Shown piece after piece: positions 16,358-25,174 of a stretch of DNA of 53,859 bases. The DNA comes from Candidatus Krumholzibacteriia bacterium (lineage in GTDB: Bacteria > Krumholzibacteriota > Krumholzibacteriia > G020349025): contig DASRJW010000073.1 of NCBI GenBank assembly GCA_035649275.1, forward strand, positions 1 to 53,859, given 5' to 3'. The notes below the pieces were generated by a model. That model was not told the origin of the DNA and searched no databases. It saw nothing but the letters and a program-made list of their open reading frames with translations. A program made the translations under genes and the position numbers. Numbering within the stretch: position 1 is the first letter of the stretch; each line of letters opens with the position of its first letter.

Positions 16358-17110
16358 TCAGGGATGCCTGGAGTCGGCGACGTCATCGTCGCCACGAGCG
16401 GCTGCCCAGAGCATCTGGCGCCAGAGGCCGCGCAGCAAGGTGACCTCGTCCGGGCGCGGGCGGGCGCGGGCGAGCAGCTGGCGCAGGTGGCGCATCTGGT
16501 GCTCCACCGTTTCGGGGCGCGCGAAACCGATGGCGAGCAGCACCTGGCGCAGCTGAGTGAACTGTGCCTCCAGCTCGGCCGCCGTGGCCTCCGGGCCGAG
16601 GGCGCCGGGGAGCGGCGCTTCGAGGTGGGCGAGAGAGAGCTCGTAGGCGACCACGAGAACAGCCTGGGCCAGGTTCAAGGACGGCTGCTCGGGGAAGGCC
16701 GGGATGTGCAGCACCTCGTGGCAGAGGTCGAGCTCCGCCGCGGCGAGGCCATCGCGCTCCGGGCCATAGACGATGGCCAGGGGACGGCGCGCCGGGTCGC
16801 TGCGCACCGCCGCTGCCAACGTGCGCGGCGTGTGCGCGGCGGTGCGCCGCGCCCCGAGCCGGCGCGTGGTGGCGACGCTCCAGCGGCAATCGGCGAGCGC
16901 CGTGTGCAGGGCATCGACGTGCCGAGCCGCAGCCAGGATCTCCTCGGCGTTGTGCGCCAGGCGCACCGCTTCGGTCGGATCGTCGTAGCACGGCGCGACC
17001 AGGACGAGCTCCGCGAACCCCATGTTCTTCAACGCCCGCGCCGCGGCACCGACGTTGCCGCCTTGCTCGGGGCGGACGAGGACGAAACGGATGTGGTCCA
17101 GAGGCCCCAT
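16358..17110 (-). CDS. TrmJ-type SPOUT RNA 2'-O-methyltransferase
   Basis: 250 residues, cytoplasmic. The three SpoU/SPOUT motifs are intact: RPEQGGNVGAAARALKNMGF (motif 1, Asn and Arg for RNA and catalysis), YGPERDGL (motif 2) and SLNLAQAVLVVAYEL (motif 3), which together make the trefoil-knot SAM site. The C-terminal extension (FTQLRQVLLAIGF to the end) matches the TrmJ/TIGR00050 group that methylates the ribose at tRNA position 32, though a close rRNA methyltransferase cannot be excluded. ATG 17110 starts MGPLDHIRFVLVRP. The stop of the upstream secreted-protein gene lies only five bases before it, so it is co-transcribed with an exported protein of unrelated role. Confidence 0.85.
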   Translation of the reverse strand: MGPLDHIRFVLVRPEQGGNVGAAARALKNMGFAELVLVAPCYDDPTEAVRLAHNAEEILAAARHVDALHTALADCRWSVATTRRLGARRTAAHTPRTLAAAVRSDPARRPLAIVYGPERDGLAAAELDLCHEVLHIPAFPEQPSLNLAQAVLVVAYELSLAHLEAPLPGALGPEATAAELEAQFTQLRQVLLAIGFARPETVEHQMRHLRQLLARARPRPDEVTLLRGLWRQMLWAAARGDDDVADSRHP

Positions 17111-17115
17111 GAGGC

Positions 17116-18864
17116 TCAGCGCGGCGCAGTCACGATGGTGAGACCCCATTGGTCGGGCTTCGGGGGCGCGGGTCGCCGCCAATCGTTCCAAGCATGCGCC
17201 TCGTCGGTGACGAAGTGGGCCTCGTATTCCCCCGCTTTGAGCTCCAAAGTCCCGTCGAAGCGGCGGTTGCTCTCGTCGCCGCCGGCGTGACGGGTGTTGC
17301 GCATGGTCATCTCCCACACCCAGTCGCCGCCGGGAACGGTTTCGATCCAGCCATAGTCGTACATGGTGTTGTAGGTGCCCTCGCCGACGCCGAGGATGTG
17401 CACCCGCGTCGTTTTGTCCAGCTTGAAGCGCTGGTGCACGTGCTCGTTGCTGCGCACCCGTACGAGACGCACGAGGTAATCCTTCGAATTCTCCGCCCTG
17501 GTGTCCGGGTCGAAGAGCTGGAGACTGCTCGCATCCTGCCCTCCCGCCCCGTACAAGGTGATGCCCCAGTGCCGTTTGTCCCGGGGGCCAGGCTGGTTGA
17601 AGTCCGGGTAGGAGTGGGAATCATCGGTGTAGTAGTAGACGACGTAATCGCCGGCTGGGAGCCGGACCCATTCGTCGGCGTAACGGTTCTTGCGGGCCCC
17701 GCCGGCGGGATGCGTGTTCTGCGGCGTCATTTCCCACAGGATCTCATCGCTGCCGAATTTCTCGATCCGCCCTTGGTCGACGAAAAGGCCGTTGTCCTCG
17801 CTGTACTCGCCGAGGCAATAGACACGGATCTTGGTTTCGCGGCGGAGGGTGAAGCCCTGGCGTTCCTCCACATTGTCCCCGAGCTTCACCATGGAAATGA
17901 GGGTGCGCTCTCCCGCCTCGCTTTCGTCGAAGGCGCCGATGCGCTGCGCTTGCGCCGGCGACGCGGCCGACAACATCAGGCCCCAGCCGTCGGGATCGTA
18001 GGGCGGCGGCGCATTCCAGCCCTCGTAGCTGTGGGAATCGTCGGTGGAATAGGAAGCCACGTACTTCCCCGCCGGCAGGACGATGGTCTCCCGGCTCCTC
18101 TTGTTCTTGCTGTCCCCACCGCCGTCCTCGAAGTTGTCCGGGCCGAACTCCCACACCAAGGCCCGCGTCTCCGCGTTGGTGATCCAGCCGCTGTCGGCGG
18201 CGCCGCGCTCGTCGTCGGTGTACTCCCCTTGACAGTAGACGGTGATCTGCATGCGTTCGGGGAGACGGAAGCCCTGAGCGCGAAACGCGGAGTCGCCCAT
18301 CGGCGTCAGATCGACGAAGCGGCTCGAGTCGTCGCCGCGGGGCACACGCTCCAGGACCTCCACCTTCCCGCCTTCCGTCTCGGGCACCGAGAGACGCAGA
18401 CCCCAGCGCTGCATGCCGCGCGGTTTCTTCCCATCACGCTTGATGCGGATGCGGGCCCATTCTTTGCCGCGGAAATGGAAGGATTTGTATTCCTGCAGGA
18501 AGGGGGAGTAATAGGCGACGTAGTCACCGGCGGGGAGGTCTACGTCACCGCGCCAGGTCAGGTTCGGACCCGGCCCGCGTCGCGCCTCCTCGTCCTGGGC
18601 TCCCCAGACGACCTCGCGGCTGCGCAGGTTCAGGATCCAGCCGTAGGCATTGAGATCGCCGCCGTCGGGGTCGCCGGTGCCTTCGCACTCCACGTGCACT
18701 GTGAGCGGCTGGCGGACGCGGAAGGGGACGGAGCGCAGCACATCGGGCTCGACGTTATCGATGCGCGCGAACTCCACCGCGCCGACACCCACCGCCGCGA
18801 GAAGCACAAGAGCGGCGGCGAGCGCCGGTCCGAGCCGCCACGGCGGTCTCGCTCCAGCCTTCAT
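17116..18864 (-). CDS. Secreted protein with four tandem beta-sandwich-like repeats
   Basis: 582 residues with an N-terminal signal peptide (WRLGPALAAALVLLAAVGVGA). The mature protein is built from four units of about 130 residues. Each has a strand with Y/H-C or H-V-E, a G-W-I or G-R-I-E turn, a V-W-E or L-W-E-M strand, a P-A-G-D-Y-V-x-Y-Y-x-T-D-D-S-H-S-Y-like core and a closing W-G-L-x-L. Repeat cores are visible near residues 108, 270, 410 and 545. I do not recognise a named family; the aromatic-rich sandwich could bind carbohydrate or another ligand, which is inference. The ATG at 18864 has no obvious ribosome site. It heads the trmJ-like and GWxTD gene group. Confidence 0.75.
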   Translation of the reverse strand: MKAGARPPWRLGPALAAALVLLAAVGVGAVEFARIDNVEPDVLRSVPFRVRQPLTVHVECEGTGDPDGGDLNAYGWILNLRSREVVWGAQDEEARRGPGPNLTWRGDVDLPAGDYVAYYSPFLQEYKSFHFRGKEWARIRIKRDGKKPRGMQRWGLRLSVPETEGGKVEVLERVPRGDDSSRFVDLTPMGDSAFRAQGFRLPERMQITVYCQGEYTDDERGAADSGWITNAETRALVWEFGPDNFEDGGGDSKNKRSRETIVLPAGKYVASYSTDDSHSYEGWNAPPPYDPDGWGLMLSAASPAQAQRIGAFDESEAGERTLISMVKLGDNVEERQGFTLRRETKIRVYCLGEYSEDNGLFVDQGRIEKFGSDEILWEMTPQNTHPAGGARKNRYADEWVRLPAGDYVVYYYTDDSHSYPDFNQPGPRDKRHWGITLYGAGGQDASSLQLFDPDTRAENSKDYLVRLVRVRSNEHVHQRFKLDKTTRVHILGVGEGTYNTMYDYGWIETVPGGDWVWEMTMRNTRHAGGDESNRRFDGTLELKAGEYEAHFVTDEAHAWNDWRRPAPPKPDQWGLTIVTAPR

Positions 18865-19083
18865 GGGGGGTCGTCCATCCGGGTCGCCTGCGTGCAGAAC
18901 CGCCGCGCCCGTGGGGGGTTGCACTCTTCGCGCTCCTCCATCCCCTACGCCAGGGGAGCGGTCCAGGTTGCGACGGCAGCGTCCTCGGAGTCCCTCACAG
19001 GTGGCCGCGGCGGGCCCTCTCGGATGGCGCATTTTCTGCCGAGCCAAGGGCTTGCGGTGCAAGCAAGGAAGGTGGACGGCGCG

Positions 19084-19112
19084 TTGACAGGCCTCGGAAC
19101 CCCCCGTAGGGT
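19084..19112 (+). promoter_or_regulatory. Possible promoter, antisense to the DUF2007-type gene end
   Basis: A consensus TTGACA (19084-19089), 17-base spacer and TAGGGT (19107-19112), reading rightwards through the 3' end of the minus-strand gene at 19119. It might start an antisense RNA or a long leader for the gene at 19556. The -10 is poor. I see nothing else in the 254-base gap 18865-19118. Confidence 0.25.
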
Positions 19113-19118
19113 GCAACC

Positions 19119-19466
19119 TCAAGCGTCGGTGACCGCATTGCCCGTGATCTCGGCGATGAGTTCGAGAGCCGTTGGCGCCAGTTCGCGGTGCACATAGAGG
19201 CGGGTAGTGCAGAGTGACACCGGCACGGCGACGGGCCAGAGCCCGGCTCCGGAGCCCGGAACCTTGAGACAGGGGATGCCTTCGTTGGCGAGCATCGCCT
19301 CGATCATCTCTGCCTCGTAGAGCGCGCTCGCAGCGTAGACGAGACGCAGCCTGCCCTGACGCCGCGGCGCGCCCGGCGCCAGGCGCTCCCAGCAATCGGG
19401 GCAGAGATCGTAGCTCCGGGAGTAGGTGCGGCGGCATTCGGGGCAGTGGGACAACGTCGCCTCCAT
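19119..19466 (-). CDS. Small zinc-ribbon / DUF2007-type protein
   Basis: 115 residues. The N-terminus carries a four-cysteine zinc ribbon, CPEC then CPDC. The rest, from LVYAASALYEAEMIEAMLANEGI to LYVHRELAPTALELI, resembles DUF2007, described in family databases as a putative prokaryotic signal-transducing domain; its actual role is unsettled. ATG 19466 was preferred because it opens directly on the zinc ribbon. The gene is divergent from the YhaO-like gene, sharing an 89-base intergenic region, and ends about 255 bases before the four-repeat protein gene. Confidence 0.72.
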   Translation of the reverse strand: MEATLSHCPECRRTYSRSYDLCPDCWERLAPGAPRRQGRLRLVYAASALYEAEMIEAMLANEGIPCLKVPGSGAGLWPVAVPVSLCTTRLYVHRELAPTALELIAEITGNAVTDA

Positions 19467-19470
19467 CGGG

Positions 19471-19489
19471 GCCGCCCCTCGGGGGCGGC
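19471..19489. other. Inverted repeat in the divergent region upstream of the DUF2007-type gene
   Basis: GCCGCCCC (19471-19478), loop TCG, GGGGCGGC (19482-19489). It lies five bases upstream of the minus-strand ATG, so as RNA it would cover that gene's ribosome site. It could equally be a repressor site for either divergent gene. Confidence 0.35.
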
Positions 19490-19555
19490 GCTCAGGGCGA
19501 GTATAGGCGAGAGCGGGCGCCGGTGGGGGCCGGTGGCGGCAGGGAGGAGCCCCAA

Positions 19556-20686
19556 GTGGCACGGGAAATCCGCCTTCTCCACACCTCGGACGTGCATCTC
19601 GATGCCAGCTTCCGGGCCACGGGGCTGCCGAGCCAGCGGGCCCGCGAGCGCTGTCAGGCGCATCGGGAAGCCTTCGAGGCGATCGTCGCCGCGGTGGAGC
19701 GCCTGGGTGCGGATGTGCTCTGCATCGCTGGCGACCTCTTCGAGGGCGCCCATGCCCGCGCCGAGACGGTGCGTCACGTAGCGCGGCTGCTCGGTGCCTG
19801 CGGCCGCCCGGTGTTCATCGCCCCGGGCAACCACGATCCTCTCGGCGAGCGCTCGGCCTATGGCCTCGCCACCTGGCCGGAGAACGTCACGCTCTTCGGC
19901 GGCGCCTGGCGCGCGGTGCGGCTGCCGGAGCTCGATCTGGTCGTGCACGGTCGCGGCTTCGTGGAGAGCGAAGAGCGCGCCCGTTTGGTGGAAGGTCTCG
20001 CCATCGAGGGCGCAGGCCGGCACGTGCTGGTGGCGCACGGCAGCGACACCTCGTGTCGACCCGAGCGTCACGATCCCTACCGGCCTTTCCTGCCGGCAGA
20101 CCTCGATGCCTTGCCGCTCACCTACGCCGCCCTCGGGCACTACCACCGCTTCTCCATTCTGGAGACGCAGCGGGTGCGCGCGGTGTACAGCGGCTGCCCG
20201 ATCCCGCAGAACTTCGCCGACACGGAAGCGCACGGCGCGGTGCTGGCGCGGCTGCACGACGGCGGTGTCCAGGTGGAGCTGCTGCCGCTGCCGGCGCGGC
20301 AGTTCGTGACCTTGTGCCTCGATGTGAGTGGCGCCGACACGCAAGCAGGGCTCGCCGAGCGCTTGCAGGCGGAGATCGGCGGACGAGGACTGCAGGAGGA
20401 TTTCCTCCGCCTCCGGCTCACCGGGAGCTTGCCTCCGGACATGGAAGTCGACCTGGCGGCGTTGCGCGAGACGCTGGCGCCGCTGGTGCACGAGGTGGAG
20501 CTACGGGACGAGACGGTGCCGGAATACGATTTCACCGCCATGGCGCGGGAGAACACCGTGCGCGGTCAGTTCGTGCGCCTGCTCTGCGCTCGCCTGGAGG
20601 CGGCGGCGGAGCCCGACAAGGACGTGGTGCGACGGGCGCTCCACTTCGGCCTGGACGCCTTCGCCGGGCGCCCGCAACTGCGCTGA
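19556..20686 (+). CDS. YhaO/SbcD-like metallophosphoesterase (DNA repair nuclease subunit)
   Basis: 376 residues, cytoplasmic. The calcineurin-like phosphoesterase motifs are complete: D-V-H (HTSDVHLD, residues about 10-13), GDLFEG, GNHDP, AHGSD and GHYH, giving the two-metal nuclease centre of SbcD/Mre11 proteins. The C-terminal third (FVTLCLDVSGADTQ onward) is the capping region seen in YhaO-type members. GTG 19556 is preceded by GGAGG eight bases upstream. It is followed after 13 bases by the ATPase gene, the usual nuclease-ATPase pair, expected to act on DNA ends or hairpins. SbcD itself is the alternative name; the partner's membrane hairpin favours the YhaO/YhaN type. Confidence 0.87.
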   Translation: MAREIRLLHTSDVHLDASFRATGLPSQRARERCQAHREAFEAIVAAVERLGADVLCIAGDLFEGAHARAETVRHVARLLGACGRPVFIAPGNHDPLGERSAYGLATWPENVTLFGGAWRAVRLPELDLVVHGRGFVESEERARLVEGLAIEGAGRHVLVAHGSDTSCRPERHDPYRPFLPADLDALPLTYAALGHYHRFSILETQRVRAVYSGCPIPQNFADTEAHGAVLARLHDGGVQVELLPLPARQFVTLCLDVSGADTQAGLAERLQAEIGGRGLQEDFLRLRLTGSLPPDMEVDLAALRETLAPLVHEVELRDETVPEYDFTAMARENTVRGQFVRLLCARLEAAAEPDKDVVRRALHFGLDAFAGRPQLR

Positions 20687-20699
20687 GGTCTTAAACTCC

Positions 20700-23585
20700 A
20701 TGCGCCTCCTGGAAGCATCGATCCGCGGTTTCGGCAAGCTCGTGGAGCGCGAGTTCCGCTTCGCCCCGGGCGTGCAGATCGTGGTCGGTGACAACGAATC
20801 GGGGAAGTCGACGCTGCAGAAGTTCCTCCTCGCCATGCTCTTCGGCTTGAAGCGGGAGGACCGCCGCCGGCGCGAGTACCTGCCGGAGTACGAGCGCTGC
20901 CGGCCCTGGAGCGGCGCGGCTTACAGCGGCAGGCTCGTCTACGACCTGGAAAGCGGCGAGCGTTTCGAGGTGCTCCGGGTGTTCGAACGCCGCGAGGAGT
21001 CGTTGCGCCTCCTGGATGCGATCACCGGGCGCGAGCGGACGGCGGAGTTTCCCTTGGACGAGCGCAAGGAACGGCCGTTCATGCAGCGCCAGATCCAGCT
21101 GTCGCGGCGGCTCTTCGAAGCGACCACGGCCATGGGGCAGCTGGCGGGGCCGCCGGCGCTCGGCGGCGTCGGGGCGCTCCGCGCCCGCATCCAGGGTCTC
21201 CTGGACAGCGGGGACGAACAGATGTCGGCGCCGACGGCGCTCACCCTCTTGGCGCAGATGGAGGAACGCATGGGCAGCGAGCGCACGCCGAGCCGCGGCC
21301 TCGGCCTGCTCCTGCGCGAACGGCGGAGCTTGCAAGAGGAACTGGACGCGGCGCGGGCGCGGCAGATGGAGATCCTCGACCTGCATGCGCGCCGCGAGGC
21401 GGTGGCGCGGGACTACGCCGCGCAAAGCCAAGCCTGGGCGGAGAATCGGCGCGCCGAACACGAGCGCGAACGGGCCCAGCTGCTCGGGCGCTTGCACCGC
21501 TTGCAGACGCTGGAGGACGAGTGCGCCACCTTGCGCCGCCGCCTCGAGCAGTTCGCCGATGTGGCCACCGTGGACGTGGCGGCCTACGCGCCGGCCCGGG
21601 AGCGTGCCGCCGGGATCGCCACGCTGGCGGCGTCGCTGGCAGAGCGCCGGGCCCGCTGGGAGCGGGGCAGGGAACGGGCCCAGGTGCTGGGGGCGAGCGA
21701 ATCGCGGCTCGCCGCCGCGCTCGGCGGCCTCGACCGCGCCCGCGTTCAGGAGCTGCTGCGACAGGCGGAGCACCTGCGCGAGAACCTGGGAAGATTGCGC
21801 GGCGCGCGGGCGCGATACGCGGAGGAACAACGGCGGAATCGGGGCATCGTGGACCGTTTGCGCCGGCATCACGGGCGCGACTGGACGCGGGACGAGTTTC
21901 TCGGCGAGCTGGCGGCGCAACGACAGCGGGCGCGCGGCGGGGACGCGGAAGTGCGCCGCGCCGAAGCGGAGGCCGCCGCGGCAGCCTATCGCGCCCGCCG
22001 GGGGAGCGCGGCGTGGTTCGGGCTGGTGGCGCTGGCCGCGGTGTCGGCGCTCACGCTCGGAGCGGTGCTGGCGCCGAGCATCGCGCCGCTGTGGGTGCGA
22101 GCCGCTGCCCTCGCCGCGGTGATGGCGGCGGCGGCGGGTGTCTGCCTGACCGCATTGCGTCAGGTGGTGGTCGGACGCGACCTGGCGCGGAGCCTGGCGG
22201 TGCGCGCAGCGCTCGGGGAGCAGGACCAGCACGCCGCCGCGGAGTGGCTCGAGGGTGTGCTGGAGCGCAACGGCGTGCAGAACCTGGCGGAGATCGAGCA
22301 GGCGCGCCGGGACTACGAAACTCTCCGTGCCGAAGCGGAACGAATCTCGGCTCCGGGCGGCCGCGAGCTGGTGCAGCTGGAGACCGAGCTGTCCGGGCGG
22401 GCGGCGGCGTTGCATCGCGAAGTCCAGCGCAGCAAGGCGCAGGCGTTGCGGACCCTGCAGGAGGAGGCCGATCCGGCGGCGCTCCAGCTCTTGCCGTTCG
22501 CCGAGGAGGAGAGCACGGCAGCGGCGGAACCGGAGGATTCCGCCGAGCTGCACCGCCTGGTAGAGGCCCTGCGGAGCTTGCCGCAGCTGCGCCGTTCGTG
22601 CGCCTGGCTGGAGCGCTTGCGCGAGGAACGGGGCCAGCTGGAACAGCAGAACGAGGCGTCCGCGGCGGAGCTGGAAGCGCAGGCGGCGCGCCTCGAAGGC
22701 GAGAAGGCGGCGCTCGCCGCCAGCTTGCAGCAGCACGGCGCCGCGGACCTGGAAGACTTCGCCGCCCGCGTGGCGCGGGCGGGGGAGCGGCAGGCGTTGC
22801 TCGCTGCGCTGGAGTCGTGGCAGCGGGAGCAGCGCGGCGTGCTGGGTGGCGAGAGCGTGGAGACCCTGCAAGCGCGGGCGGCGGAGCTGGAAGCGGCGCT
22901 CGCCCTCGGCTCCGGCGCGGCGGCGCCGGAGACGGTGGGCGCGTTCTCGCCGGCATCGCTGGAGGAGGTGGCCCGCGACAAGGACCGGCTCGCGGCGGAG
23001 CAGGCGCAGCTGGAAGAGCGCCTGGCGGCGCGGGAGAAGGAAGGCCGCTTGCCGGCGGAGATCGAACTACGCTTGCAGGAAGTGGAGGCACAGAGCGAGA
23101 TCGAGCGCCGCCGCGCCGCCGCGCTGCATCTCGCCACGGAAACACTGCAGCAGGTGGCCACCTCGCTGCACCGCGAGGCCGCGCCCAGGATGAACGATCG
23201 CGTCGGACAGTTGTTCGCGCGCTTGTCGCTCGGAACCCACAGCCAAGTGCGTCTGGACGAGGATCTGACCCCGCGAGTGCGCATGGACGGCGACGGCATG
23301 TTCGGCGTCGAAGCCTTGAGCGGCGGCGCGGCGGATCAGCTGTACTTCGCACTCCGGGTGACGGCGGGAGAAATCCTGGCACGGGACGGCGAACGCCTCC
23401 CCCTTCTGCTCGACGATCCCTTCGTGCAGTACGATCCGGATCGCCTCCAGGCGGCGCTGGAGTTGGTGGCTGAGTTGGCCCGCGAGCACCAGGTGTTCTT
23501 CTACACCTGCGAGAGCGTCCAGGCCGAGGCGCTGGCGGCGCGGCTCCAGGCCCAGAGGGTCGACTGCGCGACGCTGGTCTTGTGA
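20700..23585 (+). CDS. YhaN-like SMC/Rad50-type ATPase with central membrane hairpin
   Basis: 961 residues. Walker A is GDNESGKST (about 34-42) near the N-terminus; the ABC signature LSGGAADQ (about 873) and Walker B PLLLDDPFVQYD (about 900) are near the C-terminus, so the two ends form one ATPase head as in SbcC/Rad50. Between them lie long coiled coils rich in Arg, Glu, Leu and Ala. At about 438-492 two hydrophobic helices (WFGLVALAAVSALTLGAVLA and an Ala-rich partner) replace the zinc hook, a feature of YhaN proteins that suggests membrane tethering of the coiled-coil tip. Together with the upstream nuclease it should form an ATP-driven DNA-end processing complex at the membrane. Confidence 0.85.
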   Translation: MRLLEASIRGFGKLVEREFRFAPGVQIVVGDNESGKSTLQKFLLAMLFGLKREDRRRREYLPEYERCRPWSGAAYSGRLVYDLESGERFEVLRVFERREESLRLLDAITGRERTAEFPLDERKERPFMQRQIQLSRRLFEATTAMGQLAGPPALGGVGALRARIQGLLDSGDEQMSAPTALTLLAQMEERMGSERTPSRGLGLLLRERRSLQEELDAARARQMEILDLHARREAVARDYAAQSQAWAENRRAEHERERAQLLGRLHRLQTLEDECATLRRRLEQFADVATVDVAAYAPARERAAGIATLAASLAERRARWERGRERAQVLGASESRLAAALGGLDRARVQELLRQAEHLRENLGRLRGARARYAEEQRRNRGIVDRLRRHHGRDWTRDEFLGELAAQRQRARGGDAEVRRAEAEAAAAAYRARRGSAAWFGLVALAAVSALTLGAVLAPSIAPLWVRAAALAAVMAAAAGVCLTALRQVVVGRDLARSLAVRAALGEQDQHAAAEWLEGVLERNGVQNLAEIEQARRDYETLRAEAERISAPGGRELVQLETELSGRAAALHREVQRSKAQALRTLQEEADPAALQLLPFAEEESTAAAEPEDSAELHRLVEALRSLPQLRRSCAWLERLREERGQLEQQNEASAAELEAQAARLEGEKAALAASLQQHGAADLEDFAARVARAGERQALLAALESWQREQRGVLGGESVETLQARAAELEAALALGSGAAAPETVGAFSPASLEEVARDKDRLAAEQAQLEERLAAREKEGRLPAEIELRLQEVEAQSEIERRRAAALHLATETLQQVATSLHREAAPRMNDRVGQLFARLSLGTHSQVRLDEDLTPRVRMDGDGMFGVEALSGGAADQLYFALRVTAGEILARDGERLPLLLDDPFVQYDPDRLQAALELVAELAREHQVFFYTCESVQAEALAARLQAQRVDCATLVL

Positions 23586-23726
23586 ACGGCCGCCCGGGCG
23601 TGGTTTCCGGCGCTTCGTGAACGATCCTTGCTTTGGTGCTCGCGTGGAATCTCGTTGCTTCCGGCGGCGTGCTAGCATGCCACCGCTCGGGAGTCCTGCG
23701 GTCCGGCGGCGTCAGAGGAGCGGGCG

Positions 23727-25028
23727 ATGTACAAGGTGTCCATGATCGGCACCGGCTACGTGGGACTCGTCACCGGTGCTTGCCTCGCCGATTTCGGCAA
23801 CCGGGTGGTCTGCGTGGACGTGGATGCCCGGCGTATCCAGATGCTCGAGCGCGGCGAGATCCCCTTCTTCGAGCCCTTGCTCGACGAGCTGGTCCGGCGC
23901 AACGCCAAGGCCGGACGCTTGGAATTCAGCACCGAGCTGCTGCCGGCGATGCGACAGAGCGACGTCCTCTTCATCGCCGTCGGGACGCCGGACCGGGGCG
24001 ATGGACATGCGGATCTGAGCGCCCTCTTCCGCGTGGTCGAGGACATCGCGCCCCACATCGACGGCTACAAGCTCCTGGTGACCAAGAGCACCGTTCCCGT
24101 CGGCACGGGCCGCAAGCTGCTGGAGAGGGTGCACGAGTTCGCCCGTCCGGGCAGCGTGGTGGACATCGCCTCGAACCCGGAGTTCCTGCGCGAAGGCTCC
24201 GCCATCGAGGACTTCATGCGCCCGAACCGCGTGGTGATCGGCGCCGAGAGCGAGCAATCCCGCGCCATCATGCAGGAGATCTACCGCCCCCTCTATTTGA
24301 GCGAGACGCCCATCGTGGTGACGAATCTGGAGACGGCGGAGCTGATCAAGTACGCCTCGAACGCCTTCCTGGCCACCAAGATCTCCTTCGTCAACGAGAT
24401 CTCCACTCTCTGCGAGCGCTACGGTGCCGATGTCCGCGTGCTCGCCAAGGCCATGGGCCTCGACCGGCGCATCGGCGAAAAGTTCCTCCACGCCGGCATC
24501 GGTTATGGCGGCTCCTGCTTCCCCAAGGACACGGAAGCACTGGTGAAGATCGGCGAGCAGGTCGGGTACGACATGCGCATCGTCAAAGCCGCCATCGAGG
24601 TCAACGAGGAGCGGCCGCAGCTGGCGTTGCAGAAGCTGGAGCGCCTGCTCGGGGATGTGAACGGCGGCACCATCGGACTCCTCGGTCTGGCCTTCAAGCC
24701 CAACACCGACGACATCCGCGAAGCGCCGGCGATCAAGCTCGCCCGGGCGCTGCGCGAGAAGGGCGCCAGCGTGCGCGGCTACGACCCGATCGCCATGGAG
24801 AAGGTGCGCGCTGCGGAACCCGAGATCGTCCTGTGCAAGGACCCCTACGAGGTCGCCGCCGGGGCCGATGGGGTCATGCTCTGCACCGAGTGGAACGAGT
24901 TTCGGGACCTCAACCTGCCACGCCTCAAGGAACTGCTGCGCCGGCCCGTGCTCGTGGATTGCCGCAACATCTACGACCGCGACCGGATGGAGGCCCTGGG
25001 CTTCCGCTACGAGTGTTTCGGCCGCTGA
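23727..25028 (+). CDS. ugd: UDP-glucose 6-dehydrogenase
   Basis: 433 residues, usual length for the bacterial enzyme that oxidises UDP-glucose to UDP-glucuronate with two NAD+. The NAD-binding G-x-G-Y-V-G is at residues 8-13 (IGTGYVGLVTGACLADFG). The catalytic cysteine lies in GYGGSCFPKD near residue 264, with the LIKYASNAFLATKISF helix before it and FKPNTDDIREAP opening the C-terminal UDP-binding domain. AGAGGAG precedes ATG 23727. It is the first of four surface-polysaccharide genes on the plus strand (ugd, rfbB, wecB, wecA-like); UDP-glucuronate would be a sugar donor or precursor there. A related UDP-N-acetylhexosamine dehydrogenase is less likely given the motif spacing. Confidence 0.92.
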   Translation: MYKVSMIGTGYVGLVTGACLADFGNRVVCVDVDARRIQMLERGEIPFFEPLLDELVRRNAKAGRLEFSTELLPAMRQSDVLFIAVGTPDRGDGHADLSALFRVVEDIAPHIDGYKLLVTKSTVPVGTGRKLLERVHEFARPGSVVDIASNPEFLREGSAIEDFMRPNRVVIGAESEQSRAIMQEIYRPLYLSETPIVVTNLETAELIKYASNAFLATKISFVNEISTLCERYGADVRVLAKAMGLDRRIGEKFLHAGIGYGGSCFPKDTEALVKIGEQVGYDMRIVKAAIEVNEERPQLALQKLERLLGDVNGGTIGLLGLAFKPNTDDIREAPAIKLARALREKGASVRGYDPIAMEKVRAAEPEIVLCKDPYEVAAGADGVMLCTEWNEFRDLNLPRLKELLRRPVLVDCRNIYDRDRMEALGFRYECFGR

Positions 25029-25174
25029 ACCGTCGTTCCCGCCGCGGCACGGCCCCATGCCGCGCCGCTCCCCTTCTCCTGCGGCCTGTCGAGGCTCCGG
25101 CGGGCGGCCGCCCGCGCCGGCAGGTATGATCCGGCGGTCCGGGCCGGCGGGCCCGCGGCGAGGGGAGGCCGAGC

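Noticed and set aside
14217-16556. 779-codon plus-strand open frame
   Set aside because: It is antisense to the GWxTD gene, whose minus-strand frame has recognisable family motifs and a signal peptide. The plus frame has no domain and reflects high GC.
21521-23473. 650-codon Gly/Ala/Arg-rich open frame
   Set aside because: Alternative frame inside the YhaN-like gene, whose Walker motifs prove the true frame.
23641-23678. Promoter upstream of ugd (TAGCAT with TTGCTT)
   Set aside because: The spacer between TTGCTT and TAGCAT is only 12 bases and no alternative -35 fits.
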